This document shows positions 55,896 through 62,310 of a stretch of DNA of 64,000 bases, piece by piece. This stretch comes from UKL13-2 sp031430555 (GTDB taxonomy: Bacteria > Pseudomonadota > Gammaproteobacteria > Burkholderiales > Usitatibacteraceae), in assembly GCA_031430555.1 (NCBI GenBank), contig JANPBQ010000253.1, forward strand, positions 6,096 to 70,095, given 5' to 3'. The translations under genes were made by a program, and so were the position numbers. The notes under the pieces were generated by a model. It did no database searches and had not been told where the DNA came from. It was given only the letters and a program-made list of their open reading frames with translations. Position 1 is the stretch's first letter, and every line of letters begins with the position of its first letter.

Positions 55896-57104
55896 ATGAC
55901 CGACCTGATCCTGACGGTAAACGCCGGTTCCTCGTCAATCAAATTTGCGTTGTTTGGAGCGGATCGCGATTGGCTTTCCCCGACACTGAAGGGGCAGGCC
56001 GAGGGCATTGGTCTTGGGTCGGGTGCGGCAGCGTCGCTCAAGATCAGTGACGGCAATGGAAAACTACTGCACGATGCGGCGCTCGGCGGCAAAGAGAATT
56101 CCGCACCCACACATGTCGAGGCGATGGCCGCCATCCTGAACTGGGTGGCGCAGTCCGAACCGAAGGGCAAGGTGGTGGCGGTCGGACATCGCGTTGTTCA
56201 TGGCGGCAGCACTTTTTCGGGCCCGGTTATCATCAATGATCAGATACTCGTCGACATCGCTTCGCTCGAAAAATTCGCACCGCTGCACCAACCGCACAAT
56301 CTCGCCGGCATACGTGCTGCCCGCGCGGCCTTCGAAAATATTCCGCACATTGCCTGTTTTGATACCGCGTTTCACCACACGCAACCGGATTTGAACAAAC
56401 GTTTTGCACTGCCACAAACGCTGTTTGATGCCGGCATCCGTCGCTACGGTTTCCACGGCCTCTCCTACGAATCCATCGTGGCGCAACTTGCGGCGACCGC
56501 GCCTCAATCAACAGCAGCGCGCGTGGTCGTCGCCCATCTCGGCAATGGCGCATCAATGTGTGCCATTCGCGACGGCCAATCGGTGGCAACCACCATGAGT
56601 TTCTCGCCGCTCGATGGCCTGCCAATGGGCACGCGCTGTGGCCGCCTCGATGCTGCGGTGGTGTTGCACCTGTTGCAGCATCACCATCGCAGCGCCGACG
56701 ACATTTCGCAACTGCTGAACCGCGAATCCGGGCTGCTGGGATTGTCCGGTGTGTCGAGCGATATGCGCATGCTGCATGCATCGACATTGCCTGATGCGCG
56801 CATGGCGATAGATTACTTTGTCGAGCACATCCTGCGCGAACTGGCGGGGATGGTCGCGGCGCTGCGGGGCATCGACCGGCTGGTATTTACCGGCGGCATC
56901 GGTGAGAACGATGCGGCGCTGCGGGAGCAGGTGATGCTTGGTGCGCCGTGGTTGGGGCTACAGTTGGATGCCGACGCCAATCGCGCCGGCCGTGAGCGCA
57001 TCTCGATACCGGACAGTACGGTTGACGTGCTCGTCCTGCACACGAACGAAGAAGCCATGATCGCGCGCCATGCTGCGCGCTCGCTCGGATCACTTTCTGC
57101 CTGA
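55896..57104 (+). CDS. ackA: Acetate kinase
   Basis: A 402-residue acetokinase. LTVNAGSSSIKFALF opens it, followed by AVGHRVVHGGSTF, CFDTAFHHTQPDLN, RYGFHGLSYESI, HLGNGASMCAI and VFTGGIGENDAALR. It should convert the acetyl phosphate made by Xsc into acetate with ATP gain. In most described xsc clusters the partner is phosphotransacetylase (pta), so ackA here is a different choice. FHGLSYES departs from the usual FHGTSH, and GTRCGRLD from GTRSGDLD, so substrate preference may be altered. It starts 47 bases after xsc. Confidence 0.88.
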   Translation: MTDLILTVNAGSSSIKFALFGADRDWLSPTLKGQAEGIGLGSGAAASLKISDGNGKLLHDAALGGKENSAPTHVEAMAAILNWVAQSEPKGKVVAVGHRVVHGGSTFSGPVIINDQILVDIASLEKFAPLHQPHNLAGIRAARAAFENIPHIACFDTAFHHTQPDLNKRFALPQTLFDAGIRRYGFHGLSYESIVAQLAATAPQSTAARVVVAHLGNGASMCAIRDGQSVATTMSFSPLDGLPMGTRCGRLDAAVVLHLLQHHHRSADDISQLLNRESGLLGLSGVSSDMRMLHASTLPDARMAIDYFVEHILRELAGMVAALRGIDRLVFTGGIGENDAALREQVMLGAPWLGLQLDADANRAGRERISIPDSTVDVLVLHTNEEAMIARHAARSLGSLSA

Positions 57105-57132
57105 AATTGCGGAGAGGTAATACGAAGTCATA

Positions 57133-57242
57133 CACCGGCGCGACACTTGGAGGCTTTTCGGGTCTGGGATCTGAAGGCCGCTCCAGTGCGTGGTTTAGTC
57201 AACGTCAGGGAAAGGATGGAGCACAGCGATACCAATCCTGCA
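57133..57242. repeat. Degenerate palindromic repeats (copy I and a class 3 fragment)
   Basis: ACACTTGGAGGCTTTTC and the complement of GAAGGCCGCTCCAGTGCG resemble a worn copy of the dispersed family. Just after it GGATGGAGCACAGCGATACC matches one arm of the class 3 repeat at 11.83 kb. No gene is seen in 57105-57370. Confidence 0.45.
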
Positions 57243-57370
57243 AAACACCGACGCATTTATGCGGAATTTCTCTGCGTCTCATTTATTTCCCGTGGCTCGA
57301 AGTGTGCGCACACAAGGATTGAATGACTGCTTTTCAATGCGCGCGAGCACCGAGATGTGATCGATACTTC

Positions 57371-57781
57371 TCAGAATATCCGGCTCACAAAATCAGCAGG
57401 TGTAAGGATGGGATATGTGTCTGCCAGCGCGAGCAGGTCTGCATCTCCTGATACGAGGCAGTCGGCATTGCTGGCAAGCAGAGTGGCCAATACCATGTTG
57501 TCTTTTGCGTCGCGCGGAACGTGGGCGACGGTTTTTTGTATGTCGAAAATTTCCGCTTCAAAACGCAATAACATCAGGTAGCGACCGATGGTGTCGTCAT
57601 TCCAGACAATGCGCTTGCGAATTTTTGGATAGCCCAATACGGTGGATATTTCGGCCAGCATGGGTTCGGAAAGCACCAGGGAAAAGTGCCGGGTTTGCCA
57701 TGCATTGATGATTCGCCCCGGCGTGCTTTTCGGCAACATCAACCCGGAGATGAAAACGTTGGTGTCGATGACTGCCCGCAC
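57371..57781 (-). CDS. PIN-domain toxin of a type II toxin-antitoxin pair
   Basis: A 136-residue PIN-family RNase. AVIDTNVFISGLM carries the first metal Asp, AKDNMVLATLLASNADCLVSGDADLLAL the remaining acidic residues (Asp in KDN, and GDADLL). It is in the 'putative toxin-antitoxin system toxin component, PIN family' group rather than classic VapC. The start follows the antitoxin stop by one base. It cleaves RNA and is presumably held in check by the Phd-type protein. Confidence 0.88.
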   Translation of the reverse strand: MRAVIDTNVFISGLMLPKSTPGRIINAWQTRHFSLVLSEPMLAEISTVLGYPKIRKRIVWNDDTIGRYLMLLRFEAEIFDIQKTVAHVPRDAKDNMVLATLLASNADCLVSGDADLLALADTYPILTPADFVSRIF

Positions 57782-58051
57782 TCAACGCCTCCGTGCTTGT
57801 TTGACGGCCGCATCGATTTCATTTTGAGCAATGCTTTCATCCACGTCCTTGTAAGCGACTGCAAGTTGGTCGGTGAGCCGATCAAACTCGCGCTTCAACA
57901 ACCGGATTTTGTCGAATAGTGCGTTGTCAACTATCGCCGCCACCGGCTTGCCGCCTTTGGTGATGACCACTTGATCGTTTCCGTACTGAATGCCGTTCAG
58001 CAGTTCGCCCAGATTTTGACGAACCGTCATTGCAGTGGCTTCTTTGATCAT
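57782..58051 (-). CDS. Phd/YefM-type antitoxin
   Basis: An 89-residue antitoxin starting with IKEATAMTVRQNLGELLNGIQ, the Phd/YefM DNA-binding fold, followed by VVITKGGKPVAAIVDNALFDKI and a charged C-terminal toxin-binding helix. TTGGAG precedes the ATG by about 9 bases. It should repress its own promoter together with the PIN toxin. It lies outside the transposon boundary and so is resident DNA. Confidence 0.88.
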   Translation of the reverse strand: MIKEATAMTVRQNLGELLNGIQYGNDQVVITKGGKPVAAIVDNALFDKIRLLKREFDRLTDQLAVAYKDVDESIAQNEIDAAVKQARRR

Positions 58052-58082
58052 AGCGATTGCTCCAATTGATGTGATTGGGTCA

Positions 58083-58137
58083 ATTATATCAATTTGTACA
58101 TTTCACGTTTCAACAAACTGCTGGAAGTTTGTTGAAA
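58083..58137 (-). promoter_or_regulatory. Promoter and perfect palindrome upstream of the antitoxin gene
   Basis: On the minus strand TATAAT (58088-58083) lies 19 bases after TTGAAA (58113-58108). That -35 box is part of a perfect 12-base inverted repeat TTTCAACAAACT/AGTTTGTTGAAA with a 6-base loop (58108-58137). It is a good candidate operator for autoregulation. Confidence 0.55.
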
Positions 58138-58375
58138 TTCGGGATGTCGGTACGCATGGCCCCAATCGCGAGGCACTTCCTCTTTTTTAGAGGAGGTTGA
58201 AGCCGGGGCTTCGCGAAGTATGCTCGCGCCTGCTGAACGGCATTCCAATGAAGCGGAATGCGCGCCCTGCAAGGGGGAGGTGGATATGTGCGCAACCACC
58301 TCCCCTCACCTGCGGCGCTGCGGCGACTTCTGCTTCGCTTCAAGCTTGACCTTGTCCCAAGAGATAAATAAGAAA
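58138..58375. other. Gene-free stretch with hairpins
   Basis: No coding region is convincing here. It holds CTTCCTC/GAGGAGG around a T-rich loop near 58170-58190 and a larger GGGGGAGGTGG/CCACCTCCCC inverted repeat near 58273-58305. These may be terminators or worn repeats. Confidence 0.5.
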
Positions 58376-58409
58376 GTCAAGCGCTGGCGCGGTGTTTGGC
58401 GGCTTTTTG
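58376..58409. repeat. Left half of an interrupted dispersed repeat (copy G), ending in the direct repeat CGGCTTTTTG
   Basis: AAGCGCTGGCGCGGTGTTTG matches the left half of copies D and E. The sequence CGGCTTTTTG at 58400-58409 recurs at 62078-62087, where the right half of the same palindrome continues. Confidence 0.75.
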
Positions 58410-58436
58410 CGGAATTATATTTGCGGAATTATATAC

Positions 58437-58465
58437 TTGACAACTGCACTCGAATAAAATAAGAT
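58437..58465 (+). promoter_or_regulatory. Transposase promoter inside the left inverted repeat
   Basis: TTGACA (58437-58442), a 17-base spacer and TAAGAT (58460-58465) make a near-consensus promoter. The -35 box is part of the terminal inverted repeat. TAGGAGAG precedes the transposase ATG. Confidence 0.65.
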
Positions 58466-58486
58466 TCAGGCTTAGGAGAGAAAATC

Positions 58487-59449
58487 ATGCCCAAAGCCCT
58501 GTTTACCGAAGCCCGTTTTAACGATGATGAAGCCGCGCGAGATTGCCTTGAGTCTATCCGCTGGCCTAATGGCGCTGTCTGTCCGCATTGTGGCGGAACT
58601 GATCGCAATAGCCGCTTGCAAGGCGCTACGCACCGCCCCGGCTTGTGGTTCTGTGGTGACTGCCGCGAACAATACACAGTGACCGTTGGAACGGTGTTTG
58701 AAAGTTCCAAGGTGCCGCTGCATAAATGGGTGCTCGCCAATCATTTGATGTGTTCGTCAAAGAAAGGTATCAGCGCACATCAATTGCATCGCACTCTTGG
58801 CGTGACGTACAAGACGGCATGGTTCATGGCTCACCGCATCCGTGAAGCAATGGTTCCCGCTGATACCGGCCCAATGGGTTCCGGTGGCAAGATCATTGAA
58901 GCCGACGAAACGTATTGGGGCAATAGCAATCGTTCCAAAGCCGCCAAGGCGACGAAGAAAGCCATCGGTCATTTCAACGGTCAAGACAAACAAAAGATTT
59001 TCTCTGTTGTTGAGCGCAAAGGTGAGGTTCGCTCGTTTCATCTTGCGACCGTAACGGGTCACACGTTGAAAGATGTGTTGACCAAGAATATCCACGCCAG
59101 CGCAAACCTTATGACGGATGATGCCCACTACTATCGTCGTCTCGGTCGCAGTTTTGCATCGCACCAAGCGGTAAACCATAGCGAAGGCGAATATGCGCGC
59201 GGGGATGTAACGACAAACACCGTGGAAAGTTTCTTCGCATTGCTCAAGCGCGGCCTAGTTGGCACCTTCCATCACGTTGCCCCGAAGCATCTTGGGCGCT
59301 ATTGCATGGAATTTGATTTCCGCTACAACACGCGCACCGCATTGGAATATACCGACGTACAACGCGCCACACTTGCCATTAAAGGCATCAGCGGTAAGCG
59401 CCTGACCTATCGGCGGCTTAAAGGCTCGCAAGCCGCCTGCACCGCCTAA
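58487..59449 (+). CDS. IS1595 family transposase (ISXO2-like)
   Basis: A 320-residue DDE-type transposase. An N-terminal zinc ribbon has C32/C35 (CPHCGG) and C56/C59 (CGDC). A helix-turn-helix-like segment HQLHRTLGVTYKTAWFMAHRIRE is near residues 100-122. The catalytic domain has IIEADETYWG near 133-142, NLMTDDAHYY near 208 and NTVESFFALLKRG near 245, consistent with the DDN/E triad of the ISXO2-like domain. All parts look intact. It starts 26 bases from its promoter and lies just inside the left end. Confidence 0.93.
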   Translation: MPKALFTEARFNDDEAARDCLESIRWPNGAVCPHCGGTDRNSRLQGATHRPGLWFCGDCREQYTVTVGTVFESSKVPLHKWVLANHLMCSSKKGISAHQLHRTLGVTYKTAWFMAHRIREAMVPADTGPMGSGGKIIEADETYWGNSNRSKAAKATKKAIGHFNGQDKQKIFSVVERKGEVRSFHLATVTGHTLKDVLTKNIHASANLMTDDAHYYRRLGRSFASHQAVNHSEGEYARGDVTTNTVESFFALLKRGLVGTFHHVAPKHLGRYCMEFDFRYNTRTALEYTDVQRATLAIKGISGKRLTYRRLKGSQAACTA

Positions 59450-59499
59450 GCGCCACGCGCAAAGGGACTTACCAAAGCCCCTTGTTGAAGATCGTACTA

Positions 59500-59530
59500 G
59501 GTGGGTGCAGTTGCCACTAATTGCGCTGGT
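59500..59530. repeat. Internal sequence resembling the transposon end
   Basis: Read on the minus strand this gives GCGCAATTA then GTGGCAACTGCACCCA. The left terminal repeat has GCGGAATTA then TGACAACTGCACTCG, with six further bases between. It may mark the end of a simpler IS that carried only the transposase. Confidence 0.4.
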
Positions 59531-59552
59531 GACACAGAAAGACGACGACTAA

Positions 59553-60065
59553 CTACGTTGCAGCGCTTTCCTTCGGAGTGCCTTTCTGGTGCGCAAGCAG
59601 AGAGTTTGCTGAGAAGTCTTCCGGCACCTTAATTGGCACGTTTGGTAATCCCATGCGGGCCAATAGGTCACGCGCCCTACTCAACAGGGCATGCGCCGCG
59701 AGTTGCGCGTAAGGTTGAATAGCGCTCATCGGAATAGCACCCAAATCCAACTCACCAATGATGCGCTCAATATGAAAGTTGAAGAGTTGCTTAGCAGTGA
59801 CTTCAGCGAGCGGTTGCTCGCCTTTCCCTATGCGCGTGATAAGGAAACTCGCGTTGATAACTAAAATCATGCGGCCTTCATCAGGGCCAGTGCCAATGCC
59901 TACTTCAATACCAAAGGTCGATTGGGCATTGACTGAAATTGCTTCACCAGGCTTTCCGGAGGTAGGAAAAAGCTTGGCGTGTTCCTCTACTAATCTGTAA
60001 TCGCGAAGACTTGCCACAATGAAAGATGCTTCAACCGGGCGCTTTGAGGATGGTTTCTTTGCCAT
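59553..60065 (-). CDS. SecB-like chaperone (third gene of TAC-like operon)
   Basis: A 170-residue protein from the ATG at 60065. Four strands, SFIVASLRDYRLVEEHA, ISVNAQSTFGIEVGIG, RMILVINASFLITRI and AKQLFNFHIERII, precede a Pro-containing loop and the helices YAQLAAHALLSRARDLLARM. The segment then ends LPNVPIKVPEDF. This matches the SecB topology, including the C-terminal 'FP-Y-R---S-L...G-P-L-L-PVNF' rhythm, though sequence identity to SecB is low. It lies 25 bases after the HTH gene. SecB-like proteins in such operons protect an unstable antitoxin. Confidence 0.65.
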   Translation of the reverse strand: MAKKPSSKRPVEASFIVASLRDYRLVEEHAKLFPTSGKPGEAISVNAQSTFGIEVGIGTGPDEGRMILVINASFLITRIGKGEQPLAEVTAKQLFNFHIERIIGELDLGAIPMSAIQPYAQLAAHALLSRARDLLARMGLPNVPIKVPEDFSANSLLAHQKGTPKESAAT

Positions 60066-60089
60066 ATGCAAAACTCTCTTTGGGTCGCG

Positions 60090-60788
60090 TTAGTTCGTGG
60101 TTTTGTTTAGGGCTAGCGAGGCAGGAATTACATAAGGAAGTTTTATTTTGGCGACATTTCTGCGCGGATATTTCTCAGTCAACGTTTGAGGCCCAACAGA
60201 ACCACGCTCTCGCGCAACGAGTTCAGCACCACGTTGCATGGACATCATTGAGGGCACGCCAGAAAATGCAACCACCTTGGCGCTGGAACTCTTTGCGCCA
60301 AAGTACTGCGCATGATGCAACACAACGCTTATGTGCCAATTTCCGGCATCTGTCACATTCCCTATATATCTGGCTGTTGCATCACGCTCAGCAAGCTTCG
60401 ACATAAATTCAACGCTTGACTCTTTCTTCGATGGTCGCAACTTCCGCGGCAATTTCTCAATAATCAATGCGCGCAGCAACGTATCGCAAGAGCGTGGGAT
60501 TCGGTGCGCTCCGCGCTCCCAAAGTGAAACGGTCTGCACGTCAACCCCTAGAACCGTCGCAAGGTCGGATTGCAAATAGTCTCTCCACTCGCGTAAATAG
60601 GAAATCTCATCCGCAGCAAGTCGGGCACCCTTTTGCAGAACTGCGAGCAAAATAGATTCACCAAGGGCAATGGGATCGTTGATCTTTACGGTGGCCCCAT
60701 ACGAGCCAATAACGTGCGTAAATCCACCTTCAAGCACCACATTCTTGAGTGGGCCGTGCGGTAGTGGGAAAAGGTCTTTCTCATTCAT
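60090..60788 (-). CDS. HTH antitoxin (MqsA-like) with long C-terminal extension
   Basis: A 232-residue protein. After about 55 residues of unknown fold (no zinc-ribbon cysteines), DEISYLREWRDYLQSDLATVLGVDVQTVSLWERG (about 60-94) is an XRE/MqsA-type helix-turn-helix. The C-terminal 120 residues are unlike ordinary antitoxins and end in a basic and hydrophobic stretch (RRNVAKIKLPYVIPASL). This could be a chaperone-addiction region. Its ATG overlaps the stop of the upstream DUF4258 gene by four bases. Confidence 0.7.
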   Translation of the reverse strand: MNEKDLFPLPHGPLKNVVLEGGFTHVIGSYGATVKINDPIALGESILLAVLQKGARLAADEISYLREWRDYLQSDLATVLGVDVQTVSLWERGAHRIPRSCDTLLRALIIEKLPRKLRPSKKESSVEFMSKLAERDATARYIGNVTDAGNWHISVVLHHAQYFGAKSSSAKVVAFSGVPSMMSMQRGAELVARERGSVGPQTLTEKYPRRNVAKIKLPYVIPASLALNKTTN

Positions 60789-61126
60789 TTGCGTTTAATT
60801 TCCCAAGTTGTAATCAAAACGCAATCTGGGTCGTGATCTGATACAGCAACCACGACGGCTATTGATTTAACTCTGCGCTCAACTTTGTAAGTCAATCGCA
60901 TATCCGGCAGATGGGTGTGCGGGTCGGTGCCATGCTCCCAATCGCATGCTTTGCCCTCCAAAATACATTTCAGAGCGTCATCTGTAGAAATGCCGTCCTT
61001 CGCAGCCTCAATAAAAAAATGCTTGACGGAGTATCGAAAGTTTCCCTTGCGCACGCACTCCTTGATCCAGCGCGCCGCCTGAATCTTTGACCACTTCCTA
61101 ACGGGTGAAGTTGGCTTAGATGCCAT
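60785..61126 (-). CDS. DUF4258 protein, toxin candidate
   Basis: A 113-residue protein. FRYSVKHFFIEAAKDGISTDDALKCILEG near residues 31-59 and the terminal VAVSDHDPDCVLITTWEIKRK are the DUF4258 pattern. The family occurs beside MqsA-like antitoxins and has been proposed to share the RelE/MqsR toxin fold. The N-terminus is basic (KWSKIQAARWIKECVRKG). As first gene of the overlapping trio it fits the toxin of a toxin-antitoxin-chaperone system. Activity is inferred only. Confidence 0.7.
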   Translation of the reverse strand: MASKPTSPVRKWSKIQAARWIKECVRKGNFRYSVKHFFIEAAKDGISTDDALKCILEGKACDWEHGTDPHTHLPDMRLTYKVERRVKSIAVVVAVSDHDPDCVLITTWEIKRK

Positions 61127-61150
61127 TATATACGCGAGTTCCCATACCCA

Positions 61151-61162
61151 TAATAATTATTA
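61151..61162. promoter_or_regulatory. Palindrome TAATAATTATTA upstream of the TAC-like operon
   Basis: This perfect 12-base AT-rich palindrome lies 25 bases upstream of the DUF4258 ATG and may contain the -10 region or an operator for the HTH protein. Confidence 0.4.
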
Positions 61163-61183
61163 GTTGCGTAACCGGCTAAAATT

Positions 61184-61212
61184 GAAAAGGCCCGCAATCA
61201 CGCGGGCCTTCA
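61184..61212 (-). terminator. Hairpin AAGGCCCGC/GCGGGCCTT with T-run on the minus strand
   Basis: The 9-bp stem with a 6-base loop is followed on the minus strand by TTTTCAATTTT. It is placed as a terminator for a minus-strand transcript from beyond 61212, insulating the TAC-like operon. Confidence 0.65.
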
Positions 61213-61216
61213 GTGG

Positions 61217-61342
61217 CTATTTCTTTTCGCTAGGGCGTTTTTTTGACTTTCGCGTAACCTTTGGCTTGTGCGGGGTCGGCGGCGTATTCAGCATGCGCTG
61301 CAGTACGTCATCTTCTTTCGGGCATGTTGGATTCTTTTTCAA
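61217..61342 (-). CDS. Possible small ORF (about 41 residues)
   Basis: From a TTG at 61342 the frame reads KKNPTCPKEDDVLQRMLNTPPTPHKP and ends in a lysine-rich tail KSKKRPSEKK, directly before a terminator hairpin. The DDVLQRMLNTPP segment resembles small uncharacterised proteins that accompany accessory genes. No clear ribosome site is seen, and the start is only 10 bases from the divergent gene, so this is a tentative call. Confidence 0.35.
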   Translation of the reverse strand: MKKNPTCPKEDDVLQRMLNTPPTPHKPKVTRKSKKRPSEKK

Positions 61343-61351
61343 AGGGCCGCC

Positions 61352-62017
61352 ATGAGTAATAGGTTGCGAAGAACCCCGCCGTCGATGGTTAGGCAAGAAA
61401 TTGCCAAGTATGCAAACCACGTCGGGATGGTAGTTTGGTCATCAAATCATTGTTTGCATAATTTTTGCACGTTGTTCATTGGGCTGCTTGACATTCGCAA
61501 CCCAACAAAAGGCATGTCGCTTTGGCATGTCCTTAGAAGTGATAAGGCCCAGCTTGAATTGCTTGGGGCGCTTGCAAAGACCTCATCAATATCAGCGGGC
61601 CTAAAAAGCGAAGTTTCATGGGCGGCAGAGAAGGCGCAAAAACTTTGCTCCCTTCGGAATGATGTTGTACATGCCCCGAACTTTCCGCTTCTACAATCTA
61701 GTCCATCAGGCATTGAGGTGGTTTTACAACCTCATCCCGTGGCTGTTCTTCCGACACGAATGAACAGATTGCTTGATAAACCCAATGATCGCAAAAAGCT
61801 CGCCGCATTAAGCGGAGATTTATACGCGCTCGGCGAGTATGTACAGCGCCTTTACATTGAAATCAGCGCACCCCAAAGCATTAAGGATTCGGGCTTTCTG
61901 CCTTCATTACCAGATAGACCGACTCTACAATCTCTTGCAGAACAGACGCCCCTACGTAATCCAATTCTGAAAAAGCCGATAGTCGCGCGACCCCGGCGAC
62001 GATCATTGGCTGAGTAA
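61352..62017 (+). CDS. Cargo protein with HEPN-like RX4H motif
   Basis: A 221-residue mostly helical protein from the ATG at 61352 (AAAGGG eight bases upstream). AAEKAQKLCSLRNDVVHAPNF near residues 95-115 contains RNDVVH, an R-x4-H motif at the end of a helix, as in HEPN-domain RNases. The C-terminus is basic and proline-rich (KKPIVARPRRRS). No other domain is recognised. It is the last gene before the right end and is cargo; a defence or toxin role is possible. Confidence 0.6.
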   Translation: MSNRLRRTPPSMVRQEIAKYANHVGMVVWSSNHCLHNFCTLFIGLLDIRNPTKGMSLWHVLRSDKAQLELLGALAKTSSISAGLKSEVSWAAEKAQKLCSLRNDVVHAPNFPLLQSSPSGIEVVLQPHPVAVLPTRMNRLLDKPNDRKKLAALSGDLYALGEYVQRLYIEISAPQSIKDSGFLPSLPDRPTLQSLAEQTPLRNPILKKPIVARPRRRSLAE

Positions 62018-62077
62018 CTAATACCGGCCTGTCGACTACCATTTTATCATTTTCTGCGGTTGTCATGTATATAACTC

Positions 62078-62112
62078 CGGCTTTTTGGCTTGAAAGGCCC
62101 ACCGGTACTGGT
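62078..62112. repeat. Right half of the interrupted dispersed repeat (copy H)
   Basis: After the direct repeat CGGCTTTTTG, the sequence GAAAGGCCCACCGGTACTGG matches the right half of copies E and F. Joined to the half at 58376-58409, with one direct repeat removed, it gives a complete palindrome with a central spacer of about the length seen in copy E. Confidence 0.75.
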
Positions 62113-62310
62113 ATTTCGTGCCTTTTTTACAAGCGAACGTCACGCCGCGCTTCCCCCCAATGTGTAATATTCCACATTGACAAACGTCCTTGCTGCGGGC
62201 TAACTTGAATCCGCACGAGATTCGGCAACCGACCACCGACACGCAGCCATCATGACGGCCAAATAGAGCCGCAGGGGCGTGGGCTTGGGGTCACTCGCAA
62301 GGACCTACGC

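Larger units (their letters stand above)
58410..62077. mobile_element. IS1595-family transposon with cargo genes
   Basis: The left inverted repeat starts GAATTATATACTTGACAAC at 58426. The right one, read inward on the minus strand from 62077, starts GAGTTATATACATGACAAC. Twenty of 23 positions agree. A 10-bp direct repeat CGGCTTTTTG flanks the unit (58400-58409 and 62078-62087). The IS1595 transposase is at the left end. The other genes are cargo: a TAC-like operon, an RX4H protein and perhaps a tiny ORF. Known IS1595 elements sometimes carry passenger genes. The left end has an extra partial copy (GCGGAATTATAT) of the inverted repeat. Base composition is visibly poorer in G+C than the flanks. 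Confidence 0.85.

Noticed and set aside
57371..58051. The Phd/PIN pair as transposon cargo
   Set aside because: It lies outside the inverted repeats and the direct repeat that bound the element.
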